The notes under the pieces: model-generated
Seen by the model: the letters and a program-made list of their open reading frames with translations, nothing else
The model's database searches: none
What the model was told of the DNA's origin: nothing
NCBI RefSeq assembly: GCF_000020685.1
Contig: NC_012526.1
Span: 784,001 to 848,000, forward strand
Direction: 5' to 3'
From: Deinococcus deserti VCD115
GTDB taxonomy: Bacteria; Deinococcota; Deinococci; Deinococcales; Deinococcaceae
Length of the DNA: 64,000 bases
Position numbers and translations under genes: made by a program
Part shown: piece after piece, positions 25,689 to 34,632 of the stretch
How positions within the stretch are numbered: the first letter of the stretch is position 1
Layout: each line of letters opens with the position of its first letter

Positions 25689-27197
25689 TCAGGTGTTCTC
25701 GCGGTTCACCAGGGCTTCGCCCGCTTCCATCGAGAGTTCGTCGCCCAACAGGGCCCGGCGTTCCTCCGGGGTCAGGGCCACCATGACGCGCCGCAGGACC
25801 ACGTCCACCGCCTGATCGGTGCTTTCATCCAGCGTCAGCCCATTGAGCATCGGGACGTCCAGGCGCCGGGCCACGGCTTCCAGTTCGTTCTGCATCGTGC
25901 GGATCTCGTCGAAATAACGCATGTAGCGGTGCATCGGGCGGCTGGCCGCTGTTTCCTGATCACGGCTCTCGAAGTGACGCCGGTGCTCGGTCGCGTCGGG
26001 CAGGGTCACCAGGAGCGGCACCACCAGTGCGCCAGCAAAAGCATCTGCCCGCAGGTAGCCCGGAACCAGATGCACGCCCTCAAGCACCACACTGGTGCCT
26101 TCCTCGATGCTGCGGCGCACCACGGCCCCCAGGCCCACACTGACCTGCTGTACCTGCTCGCGGAAGCCGGCCAGCAGTTCCGCCTCGGTCGGGTGCTCCG
26201 GGATGGATTGCCCCGGGGGGACCAGCGCTTCCCAGGCATTGAACGTGCTGGCGTGCAGTGTAGGCACCAGGGCGGGGGAGACCATGGCGCGCATGACCTC
26301 CCGGATAGAGTCGGTGCTGACCACCCGGGTAATGCCGAGCCGGTAGGCAATCTCGGCGGCCAGAACGCTTTTGCCAGTGCCACTGACTCCGCCCAGCAGG
26401 ACCACTAGCGGGCGGGGCGGGCGGCGGATGACACGCAGCAGGCGGTAGCGCGCACTGATATCGGGCCCGACCTCCTCGCGCAGCAGGGCTTCGACCTTTT
26501 CGCGGATGCGCGAGCGGCGCACCACGCGGTCCTCACTGCCGCGCAGGTCACGTTGGGTGATGCGCGCGACCTTGCGGGCCACGTCCGGCGCCACCCCCGC
26601 AGCCAGCATGGACTGCACCAGCACGCCCTTGCTGAAGGGTGTGGGCAGGCCCAGCTCATCAGCCATGACGCCCAGACGCCCCTGGTTCTGCCGCAGGTAC
26701 TGATAGGTCAACCGGAAGTGCTCTCCGTAGCGCTCGGCCAGAAAGCGCTCGGTGCGCTCGTCAATGTCTTCTGCGGTCAGGGTCTGGACTCCCTGCTGGC
26801 GCATCTCGACGTCCACTCCACTGGCGGTGGCGTAGGCTTCACGCGGTGTCAGCCCCACGTCCTCCAGCGTCCGCGCCAGCACCCCGCGGCTGAACGGTAG
26901 ATTGCCTTTTTTCGAACGCACCAGGATATCCACGAACGCAGGCGTCTGCCGGGCCACCTGCGCCGCCACTTCCGGCCCGGTCACGTCCTCGGCGATTTCA
27001 GCAGTCAGGGCCTGAAGCTCCGCTGCCGTGATCAGGCGCCGTCGTGCAAGGCGCAACTGCTGCTCGACCCGCCGTCCAATCGCGGCGGCCAGAGGCGCAC
27101 TTGCCCCGGCATTGACCGCTGTTTCCACAACCAGGCCGCGGCTGAAGGGCCACGACTGGCGCCCGGACCCGATCCGGAATTCAGCTTGTGGCATCAT
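25689..27197 (-). CDS. ATP-cone / 2-phosphoglycerate kinase-like protein
   Basis: 502 aa, with AGGAGGTG just before the first of two ATG codons. The N-terminal ~230 residues hold three repeats of an ATP-cone-like unit, each with PFSRG or PFSKG followed by V/L-V-x-T/S and a small helix (starts near residues 17, 100 and 185). The C-terminal half is a P-loop kinase: Walker A GGVSGTGKS near 270, then TDSIREVMRAM and VVLEGVHLVPGYL. This combination matches archaeal-type 2-phosphoglycerate kinase, which makes cyclic 2,3-diphosphoglycerate precursor in methanogens; in Deinococcus the substrate is not established. Monocistronic. Confidence 0.8.
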   Translation of the reverse strand: MMPQAEFRIGSGRQSWPFSRGLVVETAVNAGASAPLAAAIGRRVEQQLRLARRRLITAAELQALTAEIAEDVTGPEVAAQVARQTPAFVDILVRSKKGNLPFSRGVLARTLEDVGLTPREAYATASGVDVEMRQQGVQTLTAEDIDERTERFLAERYGEHFRLTYQYLRQNQGRLGVMADELGLPTPFSKGVLVQSMLAAGVAPDVARKVARITQRDLRGSEDRVVRRSRIREKVEALLREEVGPDISARYRLLRVIRRPPRPLVVLLGGVSGTGKSVLAAEIAYRLGITRVVSTDSIREVMRAMVSPALVPTLHASTFNAWEALVPPGQSIPEHPTEAELLAGFREQVQQVSVGLGAVVRRSIEEGTSVVLEGVHLVPGYLRADAFAGALVVPLLVTLPDATEHRRHFESRDQETAASRPMHRYMRYFDEIRTMQNELEAVARRLDVPMLNGLTLDESTDQAVDVVLRRVMVALTPEERRALLGDELSMEAGEALVNRENT

Positions 27198-27321
27198 TTC
27201 ACCTCCTGCGCGGCTGGACTTGCAGGTGAGCGACCTGTCCCCAGACCTCTTCCGGCAGTCTACGTGCCTGGAGACCCTGAGAGGGGCGGAAGGCTCTCAG
27301 CCTGGAAGGACCGCCAAGGCA

Positions 27322-27939
27322 TCAGGACCGGGACGAGTCGCGCTTCAACGCCCCTTCGAGCAGCAGATTCAGCGCCAGCCGCATTTCCTCCTGCAGGGTG
27401 CGTTCTGTTCCGTAAGCGCTCCAGCGCAGCGCGACCATCAGGTAGGTGTCCGCGATCAGGTTGCTGATGCGCTGCAGGCTGAGGTCGGGGCGCATCTGCC
27501 CGCTCTGGTGCAGCGGGCGCAGAATCAACTCAATAACCTTGCTCAGCGGCAGCGCCTGATACGCCGTGCGGGCCCGCTCGGGGTTGGGATTCATGACCTC
27601 GTAGGCCAGCGGCGGGAACAGGTCACGCTCGCGCGAGTTTTCCTCGGCAAGCAGGTCCCACACCTCGTACAGCACGCTCAGGGGCGGAACACCGTCGAGC
27701 AGGCGCTGCTCGGCATGGTCACGCAGGCGATCCATGACCTCACTGCCGTAATCCAGCAGCACAGCCTCTTTATAAGGGTAGTAATTAAAAAACGTGCCCC
27801 GTGACACGTTGCTGGCCCGCGCAATGTCCGTCGCGGTGGTGGTCTGAAAGCCGCCCCGTTTGAACAGTTCAATAGCAACACTGTAAATACGGGCGCGACG
27901 GCGCTCTTTCTGACGCTCCCGCAATGAAGATAAGTCCAT
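27322..27939 (-). CDS. TetR/AcrR-family transcriptional regulator
   Basis: 205 aa. I chose the ATG at 27939 because the helix-turn-helix begins right after it; the open frame upstream runs through the divergent gene and is not protein-like. The N-terminal DNA-binding domain is canonical: IYSVAIELFKRGGFQTTTATDIA, then ASNVSRGTFFNYYPYKEAVL, with the FFNYF-type helix. The C-terminal ligand domain is all helical with no recognisable ligand. It is divergent from ppgK with an 85-bp gap that contains a perfect inverted repeat over its own start, so autoregulation and control of ppgK are likely. Confidence 0.9.
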   Translation of the reverse strand: MDLSSLRERQKERRRARIYSVAIELFKRGGFQTTTATDIARASNVSRGTFFNYYPYKEAVLLDYGSEVMDRLRDHAEQRLLDGVPPLSVLYEVWDLLAEENSRERDLFPPLAYEVMNPNPERARTAYQALPLSKVIELILRPLHQSGQMRPDLSLQRISNLIADTYLMVALRWSAYGTERTLQEEMRLALNLLLEGALKRDSSRS

Positions 27940-27953
27940 AGGCTGACCTATGG
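27936..27953. promoter_or_regulatory. Candidate operator: CCATAGG-N4-CCTATGG
   Basis: A perfect 7-bp inverted repeat with a 4-base spacer overlaps the start codon of the TetR gene and faces the ppgK gene. Dimeric TetR repressors bind such palindromes, usually in exactly this divergent position. Confidence 0.5.
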
Positions 27954-28024
27954 TATAGCGCCTGGAGTCCAAAATTGCACCCCGTCTAAGTGTGTGTCCT
28001 GTCTGATCCGTTACGCTAAGGCCC

Positions 28025-28882
28025 ATGAGCGTGATTCTGGGCATCGATATCGGCGGCAGCGGGATTAAGGGTGCACCCGTCAACGTCAGCACCGGGCAGC
28101 TGGCCGGCGAGCGCCACCGCATTCCTACCCCGGAGGGTGCTCGTCCTGACGATGTCGTGCGTGTGGTTGCACAGCTCGTAGAGCATTTTGGCCTTGACGG
28201 GCCTGTTGGGGTGACCTTCCCGGGGATCGTGCAGCACGGCCACACCCTGAGTGCCGCCAACGTGGACAAGGGCTGGATCGGCCTGGACGCCGACGCCCTG
28301 TTCACCCAGGCCACGGGCCGGGATGTCCGGCTGCTCAACGACGCCGACGCTGCCGGGCTGGCTGAGGCGAAATTCGGCGCTGGCCGCGGCGTGGACGGCA
28401 CCGTACTGGTGCTGACCTTCGGCACAGGTATTGGCAGCGCTCTCGTTCATAACGGCGTTCTGGTTCCCAATACCGAACTGGGCCATCTGTGGCTGCGCGA
28501 GCATCATGCTGAAACCTGGGCATCTGACCGTGCACGTGAGCGTGACGACCTGAACTGGAAACAATGGAGCAAGCGGGTCAGCGGTTACCTGCAGCACCTG
28601 GAACTGCTGTTCAGCCCGGACCTGTTCATCATCGGCGGCGGGGTGAGCAAGAAAGCCGAGAAGTGGCAGGACCATATCCGGCTGGAGCGCAGCCGCCTTA
28701 TCCCAGCTGCCCTCCAGAATGAAGCGGGAATTGTAGGGGCCGCGCTGCTGGCCGCTCAGCCCGCGCCGCCTGCCCCGCTCGTGTCACCGGCTCTGAGACC
28801 CGCACGGGTTGCTGGCCGCACAGAAGCAGTTCCTGTACCTGTCAAACCTTCCAAAGACAAGGCGCGTCGCAAGTCCAGCTGA
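28025..28882 (+). CDS. ppgK: Polyphosphate glucokinase (ROK family)
   Basis: 285 aa. It phosphorylates glucose at C6 using polyphosphate (and usually ATP). The N-terminal phosphate motif LGIDIGGSGIKGA, the catalytic LLNDADAAGLAEAKFGAGRG and FGTGIGSALVHNG are diagnostic for PpgK within the ROK family, followed by NTELGHLWL and LFIIGGGVSKK. The last ~45 residues are a Pro/Ala/Lys-rich tail beyond the usual end. TACGCT lies 7 bases upstream of a possible start at the ATG region, which would fit a leaderless or near-leaderless promoter. The divergent TetR gene may control it; the Spo0M-like gene follows after 49 bases. Confidence 0.92.
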   Translation: MSVILGIDIGGSGIKGAPVNVSTGQLAGERHRIPTPEGARPDDVVRVVAQLVEHFGLDGPVGVTFPGIVQHGHTLSAANVDKGWIGLDADALFTQATGRDVRLLNDADAAGLAEAKFGAGRGVDGTVLVLTFGTGIGSALVHNGVLVPNTELGHLWLREHHAETWASDRARERDDLNWKQWSKRVSGYLQHLELLFSPDLFIIGGGVSKKAEKWQDHIRLERSRLIPAALQNEAGIVGAALLAAQPAPPAPLVSPALRPARVAGRTEAVPVPVKPSKDKARRKSS

Positions 28883-28931
28883 ATCCCGGGGCCGGGAACG
28901 GTTGACCGGGCAGGCACGTAGGAGGAGGCAT

Positions 28932-29666
28932 ATGGGATTTCTGAAGAAGATGATGGCAGCGGTTGGCGTGGGTGCAGCCCGGGTGGATACCCGTCTGAGC
29001 AGCGCTGAGGTGCGTGTCGGTGAGGAACTGCGCGGCACAGTTCATGTGCAGGGCGGCCAGGTCGAGCAACAGGTGGAACGCATCAATGTTGGTCTGGCTA
29101 CCCGCTATAAGCACGACGACAGCTACGTGAACCACACCCTGCAAAGTGAAGTGGTCGTGCCTGCCTTTACCATTCGCCCCGGCGAGACACGCGAGTTTCC
29201 GTTTACGCTGCGTGTGGGACCTGGCACGCCTCTTTCCCTGCCCGGATCGGACGTCTGGGTCTTTACCGACGCCGACATTGCCGGTGGCGTCGATCCCGGC
29301 GATCAGGACCCGCTGCGTGTGCTGCCCAGTGCCGGCATGGAAGCGGTGATCGGGGCCGCCCTGCGCCTGGGCTTCAGCCTCAAGGCTGCCGAGACCGAGT
29401 ACGCCCACGGCCGGCTGGTGCAGGAGCTCAGCTTCCGTCCGCCGCATGGTCAGTACAAGCTCACCGAACTGGAACTTGTGATGCTGCCGGCCAATGGCGG
29501 TCTGGACGTCATTCTGGAAGTGGACCGCCGTGCCACAGGCATGGCCAGCTTCTTTACCAGCGAATTCGAGACCAGAGCCCGCTGGTTCCTGCCGGATGAG
29601 CTGCTCCGGCGCGGCCCGGACGCCATTGCCCCGGAACTTGCTGACCGTATCCGTCAGTTGAGCTGA
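28932..29666 (+). CDS. Spo0M-like sporulation-control (arrestin-fold) protein
   Basis: 244 aa; ATG with GGAGGAGG six bases upstream. It opens MGFLKKMMAAVGVGAARVDTRL and continues with VRVGEELRGTVHVQGG, the beginning of the Spo0M arrestin-like beta-sandwich, then EVVVPAFTIRPGETREFPF and DVWVFTDADIAGGVDP, all typical of the family, and a C-terminal half with FFTSEFETRARWFLP. Spo0M affects sporulation in Bacillus; in non-sporulating Deinococcus the role is unknown, possibly cytoskeletal or stress related. Cytosolic; probably co-transcribed with ppgK. Confidence 0.88.
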   Translation: MGFLKKMMAAVGVGAARVDTRLSSAEVRVGEELRGTVHVQGGQVEQQVERINVGLATRYKHDDSYVNHTLQSEVVVPAFTIRPGETREFPFTLRVGPGTPLSLPGSDVWVFTDADIAGGVDPGDQDPLRVLPSAGMEAVIGAALRLGFSLKAAETEYAHGRLVQELSFRPPHGQYKLTELELVMLPANGGLDVILEVDRRATGMASFFTSEFETRARWFLPDELLRRGPDAIAPELADRIRQLS

Positions 29667-29727
29667 ACATGTCGGCGCTGGCCTGTTCCCTGACCAGGTG
29701 ACAGGCCAGCGCTTTAGCATGCGCGTC

Positions 29728-30909
29728 ATGACTGCTGAGCTGCCTGACCCCCATACTCCCCGCCTGCTGGTGTGCGATGTGCTGTATACGGGCATGGGCG
29801 GTGCACAGAGCCCGGGCGGTGTGGTGGTGGTCGGCGGCACAGTGGCGGCCACCGGTGCCCCGGAAGCCCTGCGCCAGGCCTATCCCCATGCCCGTGCGGA
29901 AGTGGTGGGCGGCGTCATCGCCCCGCCGCCGGTCAACGCCCACACGCACCTGGACATGAGCGCCTACCAGTTCCAGGCGCTGCCCTATTTCCAGTGGATT
30001 CCCAAGGTGGTGATCGCCGGACGCCACCAGCGCGGGCTCAGTGCGGCTCTTGCCGGGGCCGGCACCCTGTCGCAGTTGGGAGTCGGCGCCGTAGGGGACA
30101 TCGTCTGGTCACCCGAGGTCATGGACGCGCTGCTGGCGCGCGAAGACCTGCAGGGGGTGCTGTATTTCGAGGTGCTGAGCCCTTTACCGGAACGGGCCGA
30201 CGAGGTCTTCCGGGCTGCCCGCACCCAGATCGAGGCGTGGCGCGCAAAAGAGCGTCCACATGGCCCGCGTGTCGGCGTTTCACCCCACACGCCCTACACG
30301 GTCAGTCACCGTCTGATGCGTCTGCTGGTTGAATACGCGGCTGGTGAAGGTCTGCCCGTGCAGATCCATGTCGCGGAACACCCCAGCGAGCCGGAACTGT
30401 TCCGGACGGGCGGCGGTCCTCTCTGGGAGGGCCGTATGCCGAGCCTGTATCCCAGGACCTTCGCGGAAATCGTCGGCCGTGATCCCGAGCCGGACCTGAC
30501 GCCGGTACGCTACCTCGATGAATTGGGCGTGCTTGGTGCCCGGCCCACCCTGATCCACCTGGTCAACGTGACCACGGACGATATTGCTCGGGTAGCCCGC
30601 GCCGGATGCCCGGTCGTGACCTGTCCCCGGAGTAACCATCATCTGGAATGCGGCGTGTTTCCGTGGTCGGCGTTCGCCGCTGCCGGTGTGGAAATTGCCC
30701 TGGGCACCGACTCGGTGGCCAGTGGCGGAACCCTGGACGTGCGGGACGACGTGGCCTTTGCCCGCACGCTGTATCCGGGCCTCGATCCCCGTGTCCTGGT
30801 GCGGGCGGCTGTCAAGGGGGGGCACCGGGTCCTGGGCACGACCATGCCGTTTATCCGGCGGGGCGAAGTCTGGCGCGAGGAGTATCTCTGGGGTGCCGGC
30901 CGCGCGTAA
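29728..30909 (+). CDS. Amidohydrolase, probable aminodeoxyfutalosine deaminase type
   Basis: 393 aa from the ATG at 29728; the ATG at 29719 is also possible, and neither has a strong ribosome binding site. The metal ligands of the subtype are clear: NAHTHLD near residue 70, HVAEHPSEPELF with the second-barrel His, LIHLVNVTTDDIA, and LGTDSVASGGTLDVRDDV with the final Asp. It resembles the Deinococcus cytosolic amidohydrolase group reported to deaminate 6-aminodeoxyfutalosine in the futalosine route to menaquinone; assignment here is by resemblance and memory of that group, so an S-adenosylhomocysteine or other nucleoside deaminase remains possible. Convergent with tdk, 3 bases apart. Confidence 0.75.
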   Translation: MTAELPDPHTPRLLVCDVLYTGMGGAQSPGGVVVVGGTVAATGAPEALRQAYPHARAEVVGGVIAPPPVNAHTHLDMSAYQFQALPYFQWIPKVVIAGRHQRGLSAALAGAGTLSQLGVGAVGDIVWSPEVMDALLAREDLQGVLYFEVLSPLPERADEVFRAARTQIEAWRAKERPHGPRVGVSPHTPYTVSHRLMRLLVEYAAGEGLPVQIHVAEHPSEPELFRTGGGPLWEGRMPSLYPRTFAEIVGRDPEPDLTPVRYLDELGVLGARPTLIHLVNVTTDDIARVARAGCPVVTCPRSNHHLECGVFPWSAFAAAGVEIALGTDSVASGGTLDVRDDVAFARTLYPGLDPRVLVRAAVKGGHRVLGTTMPFIRRGEVWREEYLWGAGRA

Positions 30910-30912
30910 GGC

Positions 30913-31521
30913 TCAGCGGGTCACGACATGGTGCAGCCGGCAGCGTGCCTCGTAACTTTCCAGCGCGCCGACCAGCACCACCGGATCGTCGAAGCGGGCC
31001 GGTTCGCCGCTGATCAGGCGTTGGGACCGGGTTGCCGGCGCGCCGCACTGCGTGCAGATGGCAGTCAGCTTTTCGACACTCTCGGCGCGGGCCAGCAGGT
31101 CCGGCATGCAGCCGAACGGCTCGGCACGGAAGTCCAGATCCAGGCCAGCCAGGATGACGCGTACACCGGCGTCGGCCAGTTCCAGGGCCAGCGGCACCAG
31201 CTCCGGGCCGAAAAACTGCACCTCGTCAATACCGATCACGTCCGGCATCTCGGCGGACGCCTGGAGCAGCGGAGCCTCACCGCTGAGGTGGGCGCGGATG
31301 TCCGCCACGTCACCCACCGCCAGTGCTCCGACGGTGCGTCCGGCGTGGCTGGCCACCGCTGACTCGTGGTAGCGGTCGTCCACGGCGGGCTTGAACACCT
31401 GCACACGTTGCCGGGCGATCAGGGCGCGGGTGACGCGGCGGATCAGTTCCTCGCTTTTCCCGCTGAACATCGGACCGACAATGACCTCCAGGTGACCGCC
31501 GGAATAGGGGGACTTCAGCAC
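30913..31521 (-). CDS. tdk: Thymidine kinase
   Basis: 202 aa from the GTG at 31521 ([23 protein letters not shown]); the frame continues upstream but family alignment starts here. It phosphorylates thymidine to dTMP in the salvage pathway. The P-loop [23 protein letters not shown], the Walker B-like IDEVQFF and the lasso/zinc region with [13 protein letters not shown] are all readable; a second Cys pair is less clear (ARCRLHH). Type II TK length. No strong ribosome binding site. Convergent with the amidohydrolase gene. Confidence 0.93.
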   Translation of the reverse strand: MLKSPYSGGHLEVIVGPMFSGKSEELIRRVTRALIARQRVQVFKPAVDDRYHESAVASHAGRTVGALAVGDVADIRAHLSGEAPLLQASAEMPDVIGIDEVQFFGPELVPLALELADAGVRVILAGLDLDFRAEPFGCMPDLLARAESVEKLTAICTQCGAPATRSQRLISGEPARFDDPVVLVGALESYEARCRLHHVVTR

Positions 31522-31610
31522 GCCCGCGAGTATGCCAGATGCTCCGGTCAGGCGGGTTGTTTGAGGACCTCTCCGTGACAAGACGGTGCCTCAGCCATCC
31601 CACGCCCAGC

Positions 31611-31647
31611 AAAAAGAGCTGCCCCACCGTGAAGGTGGGGCAGCTCT
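31611..31647 (-). terminator. Intrinsic terminator of rpmE
   Basis: A perfect 14-bp stem AGAGCTGCCCCACC / GGTGGGGCAGCTCT with a 5-base loop and a run of five T on the minus strand, 11 bases after the rpmE stop. Confidence 0.93.
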
Positions 31648-31658
31648 GAAACGCCGGA

Positions 31659-31877
31659 TTATTTCTTTTTGTTGCGGTAGCTGTCGCCGAAACGCTTGTT
31701 GAACTTGTCCACGCGGCCTTCGGTGTCCACGAAGCGCTCTTCGCCGGTCCAGAAGGGGTGAACGCCGCTCCAGACATCCACGTGGATCTCGGGGCGGGTG
31801 CTCAGGGTTTCCATGACGACCTTACCCTGGTAGATGATCTTGGTAGGAACTGCTTTGGGGTGGATGTCTTTCTTCAT
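31659..31877 (-). CDS. rpmE: 50S ribosomal protein L31
   Basis: 72 aa, GGAGGAGGCG five bases before the ATG. The sequence MKKDIHPKAVPTKIIYQGK, then WSGVHPFWTGEERFVDTEGRVDKF and a Lys-rich end, is L31. It contains no zinc-binding Cys (CXXC absent), so it is the zinc-independent or C-minus form, which bacteria use when zinc is scarce. Monocistronic with its own strong terminator. Confidence 0.96.
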   Translation of the reverse strand: MKKDIHPKAVPTKIIYQGKVVMETLSTRPEIHVDVWSGVHPFWTGEERFVDTEGRVDKFNKRFGDSYRNKKK

Positions 31878-31971
31878 ATTCGCCTCCTCCGCCACGTCTG
31901 CCAGGAAAACCTGGATGTGCGTAGCGGGCAACCGCAGAAGCATAGCACATCCTTTGGGCCAGGGGCGCGGC

Positions 31972-32973
31972 TCAGCCCTGGCGGGCAGCCTGGACAATGC
32001 CAGGCAAATGGTCCAGACACAGCCATTCCCGGTGCCACCCGGGCCAGCTGTGCCCCAGCCGCAAGGGGGGAAGAAGCGGCTCAGGCACAGGGAGGCCACG
32101 TGCACCGGCAAGGGCGCCAACCACGCACGCGACCGTGTCGCTGTCGTCACCCAGCAGCACCGCAGGTTGCACGCAGGCCAGCCATGAGGCCGCGCTGGCG
32201 TGCTTTAGAGCGGCCTCCAGGGTATCGAGCACGAAGCCGCTCTGGGAAGTGAGGACTCCATCAAGCCCCGCGCGCACACGGCTGCTCACCGCAGCGCGGG
32301 CCTCCCGGTCGCGCTCACGGAATGCCCTGTGTGCCCGCAGCGTGGTGCTGCTGAACAGTCCGGCGTCCATCAGCACGGCCTCCGCATTCAGGGCGTTCAT
32401 GACCCGCAGGCTGTGGGTTGCGGCGTCAGTGTAGGAAGCGCCGCTGGACAGAGCCTCCATGCAGGCGGTCAGAGCCACAGAGGCATGCACACATCGTGGG
32501 TCCGCATGCGTCAGGGCAGTCAGCACCGCCGACTCTCGTGCCAGGGCCTCGTCCCGGAAGCCCGCGATCCACGCGGCAGCCACGCGCATCAGGCCGCCAT
32601 TTCCAGCACTGTGAAAGTTACTGGCCTCCCAGGCGTGCACGCCTCCGTCCGGGCCCGCGCGGCGCAAAGCCGCGCCTGTCAGGCTGCCCACATCCGGTGG
32701 CCCGGCGGCCAGCCAGTCCTGCAGGGCCTTCCAGACGCCCGACGTTCCTTCGCCACGGGCGTAACCAAGAAGCGTGGCGACGGTCATCTGACTGTCGTCG
32801 GTGGCCTCGCCCGGCGCGAACCCGAAGACGCTGCCTTCCTGGTAGTGGTCGAAAGGCAGGGCGTAGCGCGCCTGAATGACCTCGGGGGTCTTGAACTCGG
32901 TGGCGGCGCCCAGTGCGTCAGCGGCACACAGCGAAAGCAGCGTAGACAGCGTGTTGTCCGGCACAGACCTCAT
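31972..32973 (-). CDS. ADP-ribosylglycohydrolase family protein
   Basis: 333 aa from the ATG at 32973 (MRSVPDNTLSTLLSLCAADALGAATEF); longer in-frame starts run through the divergent gene. Metal-binding motifs of the DraG/ARH family: ATDDSQMTVA near residue 55 and GDDSDTVACVVGALAGA near 280 (paired Asp that bind two Mg). ARH enzymes remove ADP-ribose from proteins, nucleic acids or metabolites; the substrate here is unknown. The gene is divergent from the DUF4388 protein with a 57-base gap, so both may share a regulatory region. No toxin partner is adjacent. Confidence 0.88.
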   Translation of the reverse strand: MRSVPDNTLSTLLSLCAADALGAATEFKTPEVIQARYALPFDHYQEGSVFGFAPGEATDDSQMTVATLLGYARGEGTSGVWKALQDWLAAGPPDVGSLTGAALRRAGPDGGVHAWEASNFHSAGNGGLMRVAAAWIAGFRDEALARESAVLTALTHADPRCVHASVALTACMEALSSGASYTDAATHSLRVMNALNAEAVLMDAGLFSSTTLRAHRAFRERDREARAAVSSRVRAGLDGVLTSQSGFVLDTLEAALKHASAASWLACVQPAVLLGDDSDTVACVVGALAGARGLPVPEPLLPPLRLGHSWPGWHREWLCLDHLPGIVQAARQG

Positions 32974-33030
32974 TGTCGCATGAGCCGTCCGGATGCAAGT
33001 GCGGGCAATCGGCACTACACTGCGGGGCAT

Positions 33031-33552
33031 ATGGTACGCGGCGATCTGACTGTTTTTCCGCTTCTGTCCGTGATGCAGATGTTGCTCGCCAGTGGCCGGG
33101 CCGGAAGACTGAGCCTGGACCATCCGCGAGGCGGGCAGCTGTGGCTTGATCCGGGCGAGCTTGTGCATGCACAGGCCTGGACCCTGAGCGGTGACGCTGG
33201 ACTGCAGGTGGTGTGCAGTGTCACTGAAGGCACCTTCACCTTCGAGGTGGACGAGCCAGCGCCTGAGCGTACCCTGGCGTTACGACGCGACGCAGCCCTT
33301 CGGCGCATGCTTGATGATTACGAAAGCTGGACTCCATTGCTCCAGACTTTTCCGGACTGGGACCGCACACTGCGCTTTACCCCCCGCTGGACCGAAGCCC
33401 AGCCTGTCACGCGCGCCCAGTACGAGGTCTTGAGCCGGCTGCAGGGCGGCACGACCGTTCGCAAGCTGCTGGAGCGCAGCCGGCAGGCTCCACGCACTCT
33501 GCTTGAAACTCTGCGGCCATTTCTGACGGCAGGTCTGATAGAGCTGGCTTAA
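33031..33552 (+). CDS. DUF4388 domain protein
   Basis: 173 aa. MVRGDLTVFPLLSVMQMLLASGRAGRLSL followed by GGQLWLDPGELVHAQA is the DUF4388 (PATAN-like) signature seen in Thermus/Deinococcus and deltaproteobacterial signalling proteins. In other contexts such domains interact with response regulators or GTPases controlling motility and polarity. The C-terminal ~70 residues (VTRAQYEVLSRLQGGTTVRKLLER) look like a winged-helix-type module as in many members. The ATG is preceded by GGGG only; a leaderless message is possible. Role unknown. Confidence 0.8.
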   Translation: MVRGDLTVFPLLSVMQMLLASGRAGRLSLDHPRGGQLWLDPGELVHAQAWTLSGDAGLQVVCSVTEGTFTFEVDEPAPERTLALRRDAALRRMLDDYESWTPLLQTFPDWDRTLRFTPRWTEAQPVTRAQYEVLSRLQGGTTVRKLLERSRQAPRTLLETLRPFLTAGLIELA

Positions 33553-33633
33553 TAGGTTCAATGGTGATGACGCCGGCTCTCACCTTCCCACCATGCCAGC
33601 TGCGGCATGCTCCATGATGTACCTGGAGGAGTC

Positions 33634-34362
33634 ATGAGCGCCATTACACGAGGGACCCCGGACGATACCCGGCGCGAACGTGAGGACGTGGGACGCGAAA
33701 CTGCAACTGGCCCGGCGAGAGCAGTGGCTCACCCCTCATGGCGCTTTCAGGACCGCTTCGAACTGTGGATCGACTGGATGGTCCGCAACTCGGCCGGACA
33801 ATGGCATCCGCACCAGAGTGTGCTGCAACGCAGCTACCGCACCCGCGAAGACACCCTGCTGCACGCTGAACGCATTATTCTTCGCGGGGACTTTCCAATG
33901 CAGGGGCGCTCGGTGACCCCTGTCACGCTGATCCGGAACCGCCGGGAAGAGCTGCTCGCCGCCTTCCGTGCTGCGGAGGGTGACGGCGTCACGCTGATCC
34001 GCGAGGTGCTGTTTCCGGTCGGCGAGTACGCCCTGAGCCTGAAAGTCACCTGCGAGCGCGTGGCTGATGAGGTCCGGACCAGTTTTGCGCATGCTGGCAA
34101 TCCTCTGCGCAGCCTGGCGGGTCAGTCTGTAAAGCTGACGGTCCTGATCGAGCATCCCTATGATGTCCTCAGCCGCGCTGAAGGTGTTCTGGAAATGGGG
34201 GAGCTTGGGGCCCGCGTGGGCTCGGAAGTCCTGACCTTTCAGGGTGGCGCCGGTGTGACGGGGGTGCCCTACCGGCACGCCACGGTGGCGGTTTCGCGCG
34301 GGCTGCTTAAAAGGCCCATGCTGTACCGCTTTGAACTTTTGCAGGCGCCCGACGAGCCCTGA
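33634..34362 (+). CDS. Conserved hypothetical protein
   Basis: 242 aa, ATG with GGAGGAG six bases upstream. I do not recognise the family. No membrane segment, signal peptide or catalytic motif is evident. A charged N-terminal ~35 residues precede an alpha/beta region (DRFELWIDWMVRNSAGQW, FPVGEYALSLKVTCERVADEV). It reads like a single compact domain with a mostly beta C-terminal half. It follows the DUF4388 gene by 81 bases on the same strand and may be co-transcribed. Coding statistics are as for the neighbours. Confidence 0.7.
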   Translation: MSAITRGTPDDTRREREDVGRETATGPARAVAHPSWRFQDRFELWIDWMVRNSAGQWHPHQSVLQRSYRTREDTLLHAERIILRGDFPMQGRSVTPVTLIRNRREELLAAFRAAEGDGVTLIREVLFPVGEYALSLKVTCERVADEVRTSFAHAGNPLRSLAGQSVKLTVLIEHPYDVLSRAEGVLEMGELGARVGSEVLTFQGGAGVTGVPYRHATVAVSRGLLKRPMLYRFELLQAPDEP

Positions 34363-34598
34363 CTTTAGATCTGGGATTCCAGAGCGCGCAGCGACGGTCA
34401 ATTTCTTCAGGCGCAGGCCAGCGGCGTTCCAAGCTCCTGCATCACAGCTTCGTGGCGGGAAAGGACTGGTGAGAAGTGCTCAGCAGATGCAGAATCTTTC
34501 CGCGCACATCCCGGCGGTACTGACGTGAAGTCACTCATATCAGGCACCTGCTGACGCGGCCCTGTCCAGCCCCTGACAGCTCTCTGCCAACAGGCCGA

Positions 34599-34628
34599 TT
34601 GAAATCCGGGCCGGCAGACCCGTAGACT
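34599..34628 (+). promoter_or_regulatory. Promoter of the T-box / Nudix-valS operon
   Basis: TTGAAA at 34599-34604 and TAGACT at 34623-34628 with an 18-base spacer. The predicted start of transcription (about 34635) coincides with the 5' end of the T-box Stem I. The 236 bases between this and the previous gene (34363-34598) show nothing else. Confidence 0.6.
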
Positions 34629-34632
34629 TCCT

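Noticed and set aside
27940..28425. N-terminal extension of the TetR regulator
   Set aside because: It runs antisense through ppgK and the helix-turn-helix domain begins at 27939.
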